Assembly (NCBI RefSeq): GCF_018812025.1
Contig: NC_063066.1
Span: forward strand, 9,431,882 to 9,495,881
DNA from: Megalobrama amblycephala
Lineage: Eukaryota; Chordata; Actinopteri; Cypriniformes; Xenocyprididae
Length of the DNA: 64,000 nt
Direction: 5' to 3'
Shown: positions 21,773 through 33,010 of the stretch, in pieces
Position numbering within the stretch: the stretch's first letter is position 1
Layout of the letters: every line of letters begins with the position of its first letter
Position numbers and translations under genes: made by a program
Notes under the pieces: generated by a model
Database searches by the model: none
Seen by the model: the letters and a program-made list of their open reading frames with translations, nothing else
What the model was told of the DNA's origin: nothing

Positions 21773-24454
21773 TTGTTAATAAATTAAATCGAAATAGGAA
21801 TAGGCCTATCCTGACTACCAGACAATGGGGTTGTAATACTTTGCAAGAACTTCCCACAAAACAGGACAGTGCATAGGCCATTTGCGAGAGTGACTGTAAC
21901 ACCTATTTTATTTATACATATGTTTCCAATTTCCATTATCACTTCTGAATAAAATGTTTCCTATTATTATTTTAAAATATTAAATATGAAATGACAGTTG
22001 GCTGGGTGTGGGATGGCGCTAGAGGGTGGCATAATAAATATTCTGCATGCAGGAAAGTACATTTAATTACCACAGTAAATAGACAACATTTAAAACGCCC
22101 ACGTGCTATTAGTGTCAAAGCCCACCGTTTGTAGGCTACGTGATATTATTTTCCACAAAGTTTAGAGATATGTTTTAGATATCTAAACTACTTTTGTTAT
22201 TATATTATAGCGTAAAAACATCACTGAGTTACAAGCGTTTAAACAAACGTGTTTTTATTGCGTCCTAAACTTTTTTTTTTAAACGTATTTTCGTTGCACA
22301 TGCAGTTATCTTGCCTTCTAATCAAATAATAATAAAAGAAATGAACACTAAATACTAATGTTGACGTTTAAACAGGCTTCTACTAATTACTTTTTAAAAC
22401 ATTTTCGGCCATTTCCTGTTGTTGTAAGGTAACGGTTGTTCTCGAGCTACTTTCCTGTCTCCCTCAGTCAAGGTAAGTCATCGGAAATGTCTCGCGATGT
22501 CCATAATTTGTGTTTGCGTGCTTGGATTCACTTGGCTATAGTGTGTCTTATTAGCATAGTTTGAGTCTCATCTGTAAATATCTGTAAGCGTGTTTTTTTC
22601 CCTCTCAAAAAGACATTTTGGCTAAAGGGAAAGAAATTTCAAATCCAACTGGTGTATAAACCAACAGATGGGCGTGGAGACGTGTACTTGGAGATGTGAC
22701 AAGTGATTTTTGAATTCCCGACTGACATAATGAATTGAAGAAAGGAAAAAAATCTCAATAAACTTGTCACTCAGTCTTAAAGAGGTTCGGTAATATCAGA
22801 GCTGTTTTCCATAACTAAGTCCACATTTCTGGTCCTCACATGGTTTATGATATTTGGCTTTGCACTGTAGTCACTCAGGGTCGCAACCCTGCAGGAAATA
22901 TAGGCTGCCATAGCAACACAAAGATGGCCTCTAAAGGCTTAGCATTATTCCGCCCTAATAGAAAAATAACAGCGCCAAATCCGGTCCTTAGTGAGGAAGC
23001 TTATTTGGTAGAGGCAGGCTCCCACCTGTGATCCATAGTTGCCACACCACTGTGCAAAGACCAAAGGAAAAAAGCCCCTTTTAAAACGCTGGGGTCGGTG
23101 GGATGTGTGCCTGGTTTCTAACCAAGCCACAATCTCTGCAGCTGCAAACAGCACTGATTCAAACGAGAACACTTCAGCTTCAAAATCACTAGCTGGCCTA
23201 TAAACAAATAAATAACGCCTTTTGAGTGACAGCATGAACCACGTTAACAAGTGGCAGAATTGGTTGTTTTATTTGATTTAACTTAACTGAATCATGTCAG
23301 TGAATCCAGCCATTGTATACAGTAGGCTAAAACAGGACCAAGTGCTGTAAAAGCATCCCATTTCAACGAACCAGTTGCACTGCACTATTTTACATAATGT
23401 GGTGTCTTGCTAAAAAGCTTATTGTATTATTGTTGGGTAAAGGGATATTTCCATGGATATATTTTGTGTCTGGTAATTAAACATATTTTTGAAGCTCACA
23501 GACTGAAACAAGCTGTAGAATATGTTGTTCTGTCATTGAAATCCTTTTTTATTTGTCCTTGTGCCGATTCTGTGCATTCAAAAATTTGAAAGATTAGCAA
23601 AGGCGCAACTGCAGTGGAAAACAATATTGTTTTCCCAGAACATTCAGAGCATTTCCTTTTGTTGTTGTTGTTTTCTGAAGCCTCTTTGATTTTGCAGGCT
23701 GTGATCACGATGCTCAGCTCCTATTGTGGCTTGATGGTTTTGAATATGGCATGACAGTCATAACGGGCAGCATCAAGGATTTCTTTGGACCACGCACTTC
23801 ATTCTCGGTGTAATTAAATCTGTACAGTATGCATAGTTGACCAACGAGAGGGCAGCCTCCCCTGCTGATCACCGAAGGGAATCCTACTGAATCTCTCCCA
23901 AAGCCTCCTGTTTCAGAGCCTTAAACTGGGCACCTTTCCACATCAAAGCACTCCTGAGCGCTTGCTTCTCAAGGACTCACGTCTTCGGGAAAGAATGGCC
24001 TCTCCTTAGAAACGAACACCGCTGGTCTAATTTGCCTTGCATAGCCCTCCCCATCCCCCTAGTGTATGTGCAGCCTGGGCCTGATCTGACACAGTCGTGG
24101 CTATCTGACGAGATCACATGGAGAGGTGCGGGAACTTAAAGGCGAGGAGTTACTCTGCATCCTACCAGGAGCCTCAAAAGGACTGTATTAAAATGCGCTC
24201 GATATGCCGGTAAGGGCTTTCAAAGTGCTGTGCACCCTCTAGCCCCGGCAAACTCAAAGGGCATCTGTGAACCCATGGCAAGGGGAATAAGACCCCTATT
24301 AATTTAATGAATCCAGGGTATTAGTATGCCTAACCTGCCTCGCATATTTCATCTTTAGTCAAGTTCATTGCTGGAATCACTAACTTGGGAGTGACAAAGG
24401 CAGGTGAATGTTTGATGAATTTTGAGTTACATGCACAACTTTTTACATAAGAAT
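21773..24454. other. noncoding, with two long candidate regulatory blocks
   Basis: 21775-22400 is AT-rich. At 22445-22478 a strong pyrimidine tract, CAG, five bases and GTAAGT occur in succession. 22840-23250 and 23700-24420 are non-repetitive and information-rich, with AGGCAGCCTCCCC-like GC words between TAAT cores. Frames of 63-101 codons on both strands of 22840-23250 lack domains. Candidate conserved noncoding DNA, unverified. Confidence 0.28.
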
Positions 24455-24618
24455 CTCAATCGAGAGCATTTGTTGCATGATGTTAATTACCACAAAAATT
24501 ATTTGTCCTTCTTTTCCCTTTTTCCAAAAATGGAGGTTAGTAAGGCACTTACAATGGAAGTGAATGGGGCAAATTAATGGATGATTTAAAAGCAGAAATA
24601 GAAAGCTTATAACTTTGG

Positions 24619-25240
24619 TTAAAGGATTAGTTCACTTCAGAATTAAAATTTCCTGATAATTTACTCACCCCCATGTCATCCAAGATGGTCATGTCTTTTT
24701 TTTCTTTAGTCGAGAATAAATTAAGGTTTTTGAGGAAAACATTCCAGGATTCTTCTCCATATAGAGGACTTCACCAGGGTACAGTGGATTCAAGGTCCAA
24801 ATCGCAGTTTCAGTGCAGCTTCAAAGGGGTCTACACGATCCTAACCGAGGAATAAGGGTCCTCCTATGTCACACGTGACCTCTCCAACGTGATTATGTAA
24901 TGCGTGGCACAGAGCCGTGCAAGACGAGCATTTGTGGTTAAAATGTATATAATTTTTTTTTTTTTTTTTAGAAAATGGTCGATCGTTTCACTAGATAAGA
25001 CCCTTATTCCTCATCTGGGATCATGTAGAGGTCTTTGAAGCTCCACTGAAACTGCAATTTGGACCATAAACCAATTGGTAACTGTTGAAGTCTCCTATAT
25101 GGAGAAAAATCCTGGAATGTTTTCCTCAAAAACCTTAATTTCTTTTTGACTGAAGAAGGAAAAAAATTAAACATCTTGGATGACATAGGGGTGATTAAAT
25201 TATCCGGAAATTGTGTGAAATCAGTGAACTAATGCTTTAA
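24619..25240. mobile_element. TTAA-flanked palindromic transposon A
   Basis: 622 bp with TTAA at 24619-24622 and 25237-25240. Terminal repeats are AGGATTAGTTCACTTCAG on the left and the inverse of CAGTGAACTAATGCT on the right. The arms are so long that both strands encode nearly the same 60-codon frame beginning MSSKM (24673-24855 plus, 25004-25186 minus), an artefact of the inverted repeat and not a gene. Confidence 0.85.
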
Positions 25241-26202
25241 AGGTGCCATAGAACGTGTTTTCAAAAGATGTAATATAAGTCTAAGGTGTCCCCTGAATGT
25301 GTCTGTGAAGTTTCAGCTCAAAATATCCCATAGATTTTTTTTTAATTCATTTTTTTAACTGCATATTTTGGGGTATCATTAAATATGCGCCGATTCAGGC
25401 TGCGGCCCCTTTAAATTCTCGTGCTCCCCACCCCCGAGCTCACGACTGCCTTAAACAGCATAAACAAAGTTCACACAGCTAATATAACCCTCAAAATGGA
25501 TCTTTACAAAGTGTTCGTCATGCAGCATGTCTAATTGCGTAAGTACAGTGTTTATTTGGATGTTTACATTTGATTCTGAATGAGTTTGATAGTGCTCCGT
25601 GGCTAAAGCTAACATTACACACTGTTGGAGAGATTTATAAAGAATGAAGTTGTGTTTATGAATTATACAGACTGCAAGTATTAAATAATGAAAATAGCGA
25701 CAGCTCTTGTCTCTGTGAATACAGTAAGAAACGATGGTAACTTTAACCACATTTAACAGTACATTAGCAACATGCTAACGAAACATTTAGAAAGACAATT
25801 TACAAATATCACTAAAAATATCATGTTATCATGGATCATGTCAGTTATTATTGCTCCATCTGCCATTTTTCTCTATTGTCCTTGCTTGCTTACGTAGTCT
25901 GATGATTCAGCTGTGCACAGATCCAGACATTAATACTGGCTGTCCTTGTGTAATGCCTTGAACATGAGTTGGCAAATGCAAATATTGGGGGCGTACATAT
26001 TAATAATCCCGACTGTTACGTAACAGTCAGTGTTATGTTGAGATTCGCCTGTTCTTCGGAGGTCTTTTAAACAAATCAAATTTACATAATAAGGAGGAAA
26101 CAATGGAGTTTGAGACTCACTGTATGTCATTTCCATGTACTGAACTCTTTTTATTCAACTATGCCGAGGTAAATTCAATTTTTCATTCTACGGAACCTTT
26201 AA
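25237..26202. mobile_element. TTAA-flanked transposon B, sharing its left TTAA with A
   Basis: 966 bp with TTAA at 25237-25240 and 26199-26202. The ends AGGTGCCATAGAACG and CATTCTACGGAACCT are short inverted repeats. The interior contains AAATGCAAATATTGGGGGCG near 25974. No transposase motif is seen; frames at 25451-25750 and 25930-26136 on the minus strand have no domain. The single TTAA between A and B implies that one inserted into the duplicated target of the other. Confidence 0.85.
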
Positions 26203-26530
26203 AACTTGTCCATTTTTTGCGTTGTAAAGTTATTATTTAAATAATCATTTTAACAATAATTTTAAGGGTTTTATCATTATGTTGGCAAAAAAGCTGTAAA
26301 ATTGGATATAACAAAATAGAAAATGTTACTAAGATTTTTTTTTTACACTAAAATCATGCTAACATGCATATTGTTCAAGCAGTGAGTATTTACCATTTAC
26401 AAATTGGCCCCATTCACTTCAGTTGTACTGTAAGTGCTTCACTGTTTTTCACAAGTTTTTCAAGTTCAAGAGGAAATAATTTTTTGGTAAAAATCGACAG
26501 TATACCACAAATGCTGTCAATTGGGCTTAA

Positions 26531-27350
26531 CTTAAACTGAACCTAAAAACAAAAGAAATGAATAGAGAAGCACAATGCATCGCGTTCGCCCCAACTTTTA
26601 CTATACACAAACCCACTAATATATCTTTAAAGGATAATGTTTAAGAAATTAGGCCATCAAATTTGCCAAAAGATGATAGACGGGAAGCATATATTAGCAT
26701 AATTTCACACCCGCTTGGCTGTAAGCTGGGAACATGCTGGTCGTAGAGATGGAACTGTGAATCTGAACCATGTCTCACTGCAACTGGGCTGTGTTAGCTC
26801 AGCCTCTGTGCATCGGACTTGTTTGTGCCAAACAGAGGCAAGCATGACGCGACGGATCCACCCTGGACGTCGCTCACCTGAGTGTGGTGGCTGATTTTGG
26901 TGTGTTTGTCATGGCCACCTGTAAAAGATTAGGCAGATAGTGGAGATTCGGACCAGGAAGGGGCAGCTGCTGGACCTAATTAAAGTCACAGTAACAAAAC
27001 CTCTCGCAGCCACACATCAAAGGTCTCAGACGACGTCCGTCTGCAGGCTCATCTCTGGGGTGTAAGGAACTGATGTGACCGAGACCAGTTGCATGCTGGG
27101 CCACAAGCCTGACCCCTGGTCCAGCAGCTCGGTCGGGGCCAGGCTTACCTGTGCCGTGCTCGCGAAAGGTGATGCGCCTCATCTGTGTTTGCGCGCGACT
27201 CCGACCTGGAGTGCAGAGAGACAGAGAGCAGAGGTGAGAGGTCAGCAGGAGAGGGCAAGCTTAAGAGAATCACACATGGGCCACATTTACCAAACACCGT
27301 CTGAAGGTAACATGCATTTTCAACTGATATCGCTCCTCAGGAGCACATGA
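26531..27350. other. unique GC-balanced block, candidate regulatory DNA
   Basis: 26690-27340 is non-repetitive and contains an E-box CAGCTG at 26964-26969 followed by CTAATTAAAG at 26976-26985. The paired E-box and homeodomain core is enhancer-like. Frames at 26976-27182 (minus) and 27075-27350 (plus) overlap each other and show no domain. Confidence 0.3.
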
Positions 27351-28379
27351 AATGTTCACAGTGCCTTTGTACTTGCCCCCTGACCTCAGTTAAAAGAAAG
27401 AAAAAACTGCTGCTTTGATTGACTGCTTGCTGATTTGCCATGATAGTTAATTATCCAGTTCAGTCATTACGGAGAGAGAAGTCTTTTCAAATTTCAAAGC
27501 CAAAGTATTGTTCACTTGATCTGGAAAACGTACTGAAAAAAAAAACATTTTAACCCCACTGTTGCTGGTGCGACTCTGCTTTTTTCACTTTATTTTGCAA
27601 TTAATTAAGGCAGACAGTGAGAGAAGGATGTTCAAAACTAAACAATTAATCACTCTTTCTCACACCTTTTAATGTATCCTTCCTTCACTGGAACCTCATG
27701 TGTGCCTGTCAGGGGAACCATAAACCTGTTATGCAGTTATCCATCACTTCAGCCTTATTCTGTAGTGATGTTCTCCGAATCAAAGGTGCCGTAAGTCAGC
27801 GTTCACTCATGGTGATGTAAATAGTTTGACAATGTCTGCAGCACTGCCTACTTCTGCTTTATTGTTGTCAGACATCAAGTGTGGTTTTCCCAAGATCCTT
27901 TGTCATTCTGATTTCTATCCTCTTCGGTTTTCCTTTGCTTTCATTCAGCTACTTGTGTAGTTTATATTAAAGTCTTACAGTTGTAAAATTGTGAGAGTCC
28001 TGTGTAAGAAAATTGAAATAAAAAGGTTTAAAAAATGTAAAAAATAGTAACCTTAATGTGATTGATTCTTGCTGACTAAAGCTAACATTTTTGTTGTAAA
28101 TTATATTATTGTAAATTATACTATTATTATTTATTTTTATTTGTTTGTGCCTAATACATGACAGCTATCACTGAAATGGGTGTTCTGAGAAATCATACCT
28201 GTCTCTGTTTCAGCCCTGTTGGCTCTGTAAATGGCAAAAAGTAGTCAGTGAAGTAGTAATCAATGTCTTTCTTTCTTCTTTTTCTTTTTTTTCACAATCA
28301 TTATGTGCATTTGGGTTTTATGACATTTGGTTTGTTTTGTGAGGTCGGATTTTGTGAGAGGGCATGTGGTTGAAGGCTT
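27351..28379. other. noncoding, nothing recognised
   Basis: AT-rich sequence with A/T runs near 27535-27545 and 28285-28292; no repeat ends or usable frames. Confidence 0.5.
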
Positions 28380-29285
28380 ATGTTTATAATTTTTTAACAT
28401 TTTGTGCTAACCAGTGACTGTGGCTAGTGGTTTTCCAAAGTTATTAGCCTCTCATTTTTATTGGGCACAATTTTAACTGATACCTTTGGGAAAAAACTGC
28501 CATATAGATATTTTTAATATTATCTCATAATTTGGCAGCAGCTTTATATTAGGCTGCTGTCACTTTAAGACCTGACGGATGGATCCATTATACTGTTACA
28601 CATGCCTTTTCTTTCTCAACTTTTTTACGTTCACTTAAAACATAACTGACTATGTTTACGAGAATACTCACCAAAGCCGGCATTTTGACATTATTTTGTG
28701 TGTATTTGACTGTTTAAGCGCAATAAGCAGCGAAAAATAGCTAAATTTAGTACTGAGAGGTGGCTTTATGTGTGAGCACAAAATCTGTGGGAATGAGTAA
28801 AATTACGCGCAATACGCGCAATCCCACACCGAAATTCAAGCCCTGTAACACCAATAATATTCATCCGGAGCAAATGAAACAAGTGAGTGAGGGGAGGCGG
28901 GTTTGTGTGTCAACTCGCTGTCAGAGAGATGAGAGAGCGAGAAAGCACAGCTGGTATGATGCATCTATTCTGCGGAAAATGAGTATTTGGAGTGTTTCAG
29001 TTATTTCAGTATCAATATGTATCAAAAAAAAAAATGTTGACATTTTTGATAACATTACATTGCACTTATAGTTTATTATTTCAGATGCCTTTTTAAAAGA
29101 CTAAAAATGTATATAGGCCTATTATAAATGAAATTCAACCCGCCAAAGTGGCTAGTAGGAGTGACTGTGTTACACACCACTGCTGAAATCCACCCGCATT
29201 TGTCGAGTCCTACTATTATTTTTGCATTTGGGGCAACATTTGCATTGGGTCATCACGTTTACTTCATTGTCAGCTTTCATGAGAC
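28380..29285. other. possible old transposon remnant
   Basis: The section around 28550-28760 (TGTCACTTTAAGACCTGACG onward) gives an impression of a dispersed fish repeat, but I could not define terminal repeats or a target duplication. GTGGCTAGT words occur near 28420 and 29146. A 103-codon plus frame at 28760-29071 has no recognised domain. Confidence 0.25.
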
Positions 29286-29935
29286 CAAGCCTACGTTTAG
29301 GCTGCAGATAAAAGTGGTCCAAATCTGATTTTCTCATGACAGTATGAACAGCACAAACCACATGGAATCTGATCTTTTCACTTCCATATGTGGTACTGAT
29401 ACAGGTCAGATGTTATGCAATGTGACCTCAGTCTGAACAGTCAAATCAGAATTCATGCCACTTTTACATCACTCTAGATCAACATCCGTCACAATTCTGC
29501 AGTCATGGGAGTCACTTCAAAGATTTTACATACCCAAAGTTATGAAGACAGTTGTGATAGGTTGTCAGTGGAAGGACAGTGATGTGGCAGAACTCATGAC
29601 AGCTCTATATACAAGCTATATACAAACATGAGGGCTCGTGTCATAAATTCTTTTTTTTGCATCCCCGTCTTGTTTTTTATATTGCCCGTGCATACATTCG
29701 CTGGCTTCCGCGGCAGATCACATTATAATTAAATGCATAATCGCTTATTTTAATGTGGTCTGCGTTTACTTCTGTATGACAGCGTGCTGCGTGACATCTT
29801 TTTATTGTTCTTTTGGGCATGCAGGTCAGTCCAGGACCATGATCTGTTCACACTGAAATCTGACATTGAATAACTATACAAAAAAATGGATCTGAGCAAA
29901 AAAATCGGAAGGCTCGCAGTGTAAACGTAGCCCTG
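29286..29935. mobile_element. non-autonomous inverted-repeat transposon, hAT-like ends
   Basis: The right end reads inward CAGGGCTACGTTTACACTGC; the left end CCAAGCCTACGTTTAGGCTGC is its diverged inverted copy. The subterminal GGATCTGA and TCAGATTT-type words also pair. CAGGG ends suggest hAT, but no clean 8-bp duplication survives (flanks TTCATGAGA and TCTGATGAC). No transposase frame is present. Confidence 0.65.
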
Positions 29936-32059
29936 TCTGATGACATTCGTCATGCTACTTGTTTCATAATATGCTGTTGTTGCATGATTAGATTTAATTA
30001 GATTAACTCTATTGTAAATCCTGTTCTTCAGTATTTCAGCACACAGCTGTTTGTCTGTGGGGATTCATTGAGCTAATGAAAATACCTGTCTGTGTTCCTG
30101 TCTGGGCAACAGTACTTCACCCACTGACCTTTAGGAAGATTTTCTTTGTGTCCTGTCCTTTTGGCCTAAAGCTGTAGAAAACAGATAGAATGATCTGTCC
30201 CTTTTTATTTAGGAAGAAAAGCAGCCCAGAGTGGGAATAGAAAAAACCTGTCAGCTGGATTTCATTTATAAAGGTTTCTGCCACCCTCGCCGACCAGGCC
30301 GCGTCTTGTAGAATAGTGTAAGGGCATTTTTGTGGTGGTTGTTCGGCTTTGTGGCACCCTGCTTGGCAGCAGGTTGTGTGGGAGCCTGCTTCAGGCTCCT
30401 TCGGCAAGCAGTCATGTGGTTCAATCTCGTTATAGCGATTCTCCACCAGTCTCTGCTTGAGCAGGCCTCCCCAAAGTGTGTCATCAGCAGATGTCTTTAT
30501 AGAGTAGACCAGTGCTGAATGGAAAGGAGAGGCTTCTTTGGCAATTTTGGTTTGGCAGTGCCTTTCCCCCCTCAGTCTATCAGGCCCAGCAGTCATTTCA
30601 ATTTGGTTTTTCGGTCTCCGCTGAAGTCAGAAATAATGCTTGCCTTAGCAGCGCAGACAGGAAGAATGTAGTCCAAGAGTGAGATTCACGTGATATTTCA
30701 TAGGCCTGCACTTCTCATGTGGATTAAAAATTAATAATTCATTAGGGTCCTTAGCTCCATGCAAAAGGGCTGCTTTAGACTCTGAGGATGGTTTCTAAAT
30801 CACGGTGATGTCTAAATTTAGCTTTTAGTTCAGTGAATTAACCTCACATTGAAAAATTTTCATTGAGGAAAAACAGCAATGATTTAATGTTTAACTTCAA
30901 TAGAACAGGAACATGGGCCGACCCACTGTACCGTTAAATTACAGTGAAGCTTAGTTTGGCTTGTCTAACGCACAAAATTCTTCTGTAAACTATATTTTGC
31001 ATGACATGTCACATGACAAATGCTTAACGCTGTATAATTTACAATCGTTCAAACTGTTTAAAGCAGCCAACAGGTAAAATGGTTTGGCAAATAGATGCAC
31101 TTGATGTATTTTTGCATATATTTTCTTTCATAAGTAGCTGCATAATTATTTTTCATGCATAATTTTGTATTTAACTATGATGCGGTGTGGTTCAGTCGGT
31201 CGATAATATTCTTGTTCATTTCGGCGGGAAAAAACACAACATGAATAGCATCTTCACTACTTTTTTTAAACGCATAAATTACAGCTGTCTAAGCGTAGGT
31301 GAGATGCAGGGAGTAATATTAACGAAATGCAAAAGGGAAAACTAGCTGTTCTGTTTTTTTCTCATCGCATGGAGCACAATTTTATGGTATATATCTTCAT
31401 CAAATAATAAATAATAATAAAAAAAATCTATCTGAAAGAATTTGGAAAACCTAGTAAAGGAAATCTGTCCTTCTTGCACAGGTTCACACTTTTTAGTCAG
31501 ATTCTTTACTTTGGCATTCAAGCTTTTAACAGCACAGTTTCTTCACTTTTATGATTTGGATGTTGATATTTTGAAGATAGTTGGCAGTATCGGTCACAGT
31601 CACAGTGCTCATTACGTAAAGTCCTGTCCCAAAGTTTATTAAACAACAAACAAACGAAACATTAAAATCCAACTTCTTTCTTTTTAAACCCCAAGACAAC
31701 AACTATCAAAAGTCTCCCACACAAGTAATGGAATAAAAGTGACCTAAAACAACACGCATTGTGCTCAAGAGACCCACCGTATAGATAGTTTTTTCTGGAA
31801 AATATCAAAACAAACATAGACTACATCAATGCAAAGCAAAAAAGAATACGGCAGTACATTACCAAACTCTCTCCGTGGTGAATAGTGTATTTAGGCCACC
31901 ACGTTCGCAATGAGGGAAGGTGATAATAACCCAAAACATCCTTTTTATTATAGATGTGCTTTCACACCTCTACCGTAAACACCTTGATGCGGCACTTTGC
32001 ATTGTGCTTCGCACTACACGGTAGTGGAAGCCAGGCGCATGACTTTGCTGTGTGAGCAG
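29936..32059. other. noncoding with candidate regulatory blocks
   Basis: 30110-30640 is unique and GC-balanced; the longest closed frame of the window outside the retroelement (159 codons, minus, 30117-30596) lies here but shows no domain. 30690-30800 contains GGATTA (30721-30726, OTX/PITX-type) followed by AATTAATAATTCATTA. 30840-32050 is AT-rich with nothing recognised. Confidence 0.3.
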
Positions 32060-33010
32060 AGGTCATAGCTGACTCTTCTTTGTTGTCAGGTCTAGTGGGT
32101 AGAGCCCATATCTATTTGATATCAATGGTACGAGCTCCCAATGCTCATTCAATGTTAATCTTGCATTAACGTGCCGAGCCACTGTAAGGTAGTGCTAACC
32201 CTTCCCCCCTCATCAGCCATGTTTGTTTTTGCTGGCACTTCATTATCAAAAGGCTAACTGCTTTACAGCGCCTCCTGCTGCTCCCCCCGGAGGAAACTTG
32301 GGCACATTTGGAATTCAGCCCTCAGATTAAAAGGTAATCAGAATGGCCGGTCTCAGCATGTTGAAAAATGCGATCATTCCGCATTCTGTTTTTTATCGAA
32401 ATGGACTGCGGTCAGTCTTTCCCAGTTCCCTGTGATTTTTGTACAGAAAAATTCAGTTTGACGAGATTCATGCCCAAGCTCATGCAATTTGTAATCGCAA
32501 ATGTGTTTGTGAAGCTTTCTGACAGGTTAGAACGTCCTGTTTTTGAAAATGTGAGCATTTCTTGCTTTGCCGTTTTGGGTAGTTTGTGGAAAATTAAGGA
32601 GTTTCTTCAGGAATGTTCAGACTTTAGATAGGAATCTCCTTTCCTGTAAGTAAATCCACTAAGTTTGCCTGCATTTTATTCCAGTCGGTTTTGAGTTTGT
32701 CCATGTCGTTCCCAATTAAAGCTGTGTCCGCAGACGAGCGTGGTGGTTTTGGTGGGAGGCCGTCAGCTTCAGGCAGGATGGATGGTGTTAGGTGAACGGG
32801 TGGCTTTAGGGGTCCTGGCCAGGCATGAGGTGAATGAACAGAATGCCTGTGCCCACCATGTGTGACCACTAATGAAGACGCTCCCAGACAGGACCCTATC
32901 ACCCTGGTAACAAGATGTCTCCATAAACAAGCTGCAGGACATTGGCAGGCCACTTCCTGGTTGTATAATGTGACCTGCTTTTCTGCAAAGGCAGATCACA
33001 GGCCTCACTC
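32060..33010. other. two unique blocks, candidate regulatory DNA
   Basis: 32060-32345 carries TTCATTATCAAAAGG (GATA- and TCF-like cores at 32239-32253) and GCATTAACG. 32620-33010 is GC-richer and includes CCATAAACAAGC near 32921 (forkhead-like). Frames on both strands in 32624-33062 have no domain. Confidence 0.28.

Larger units (their letters stand above)
24455..26530. mobile_element. palindromic host element carrying two tandem insertions
   Basis: The left arm (24458-24570) and right arm (26385-26524) are inverted copies. Left AGCATTTGTTGCATGATG..ACCACAAAAATTATT pairs with right AATAATTTTTTGGT..CACAAATGCTGTCAATTG. Left CACTTACAATGGAAGTGAAT pairs with right ATTCACTTCAGTTGTACTGTAAGTG. Without the two insertions at 24619-26202, the host would be about 490 bp. 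No coding frame is present. Confidence 0.75.

Noticed and set aside
24673..25186. Two 60-codon frames, one per strand, both beginning MSSKM
   Set aside because: They are the two arms of one inverted-repeat transposon translated from opposite strands.
30117..30596. 159-codon minus frame, the longest closed frame outside the retroelement
   Set aside because: No domain, other frames open across it on both strands, no splice or promoter context; consistent with GC-balanced noncoding DNA.
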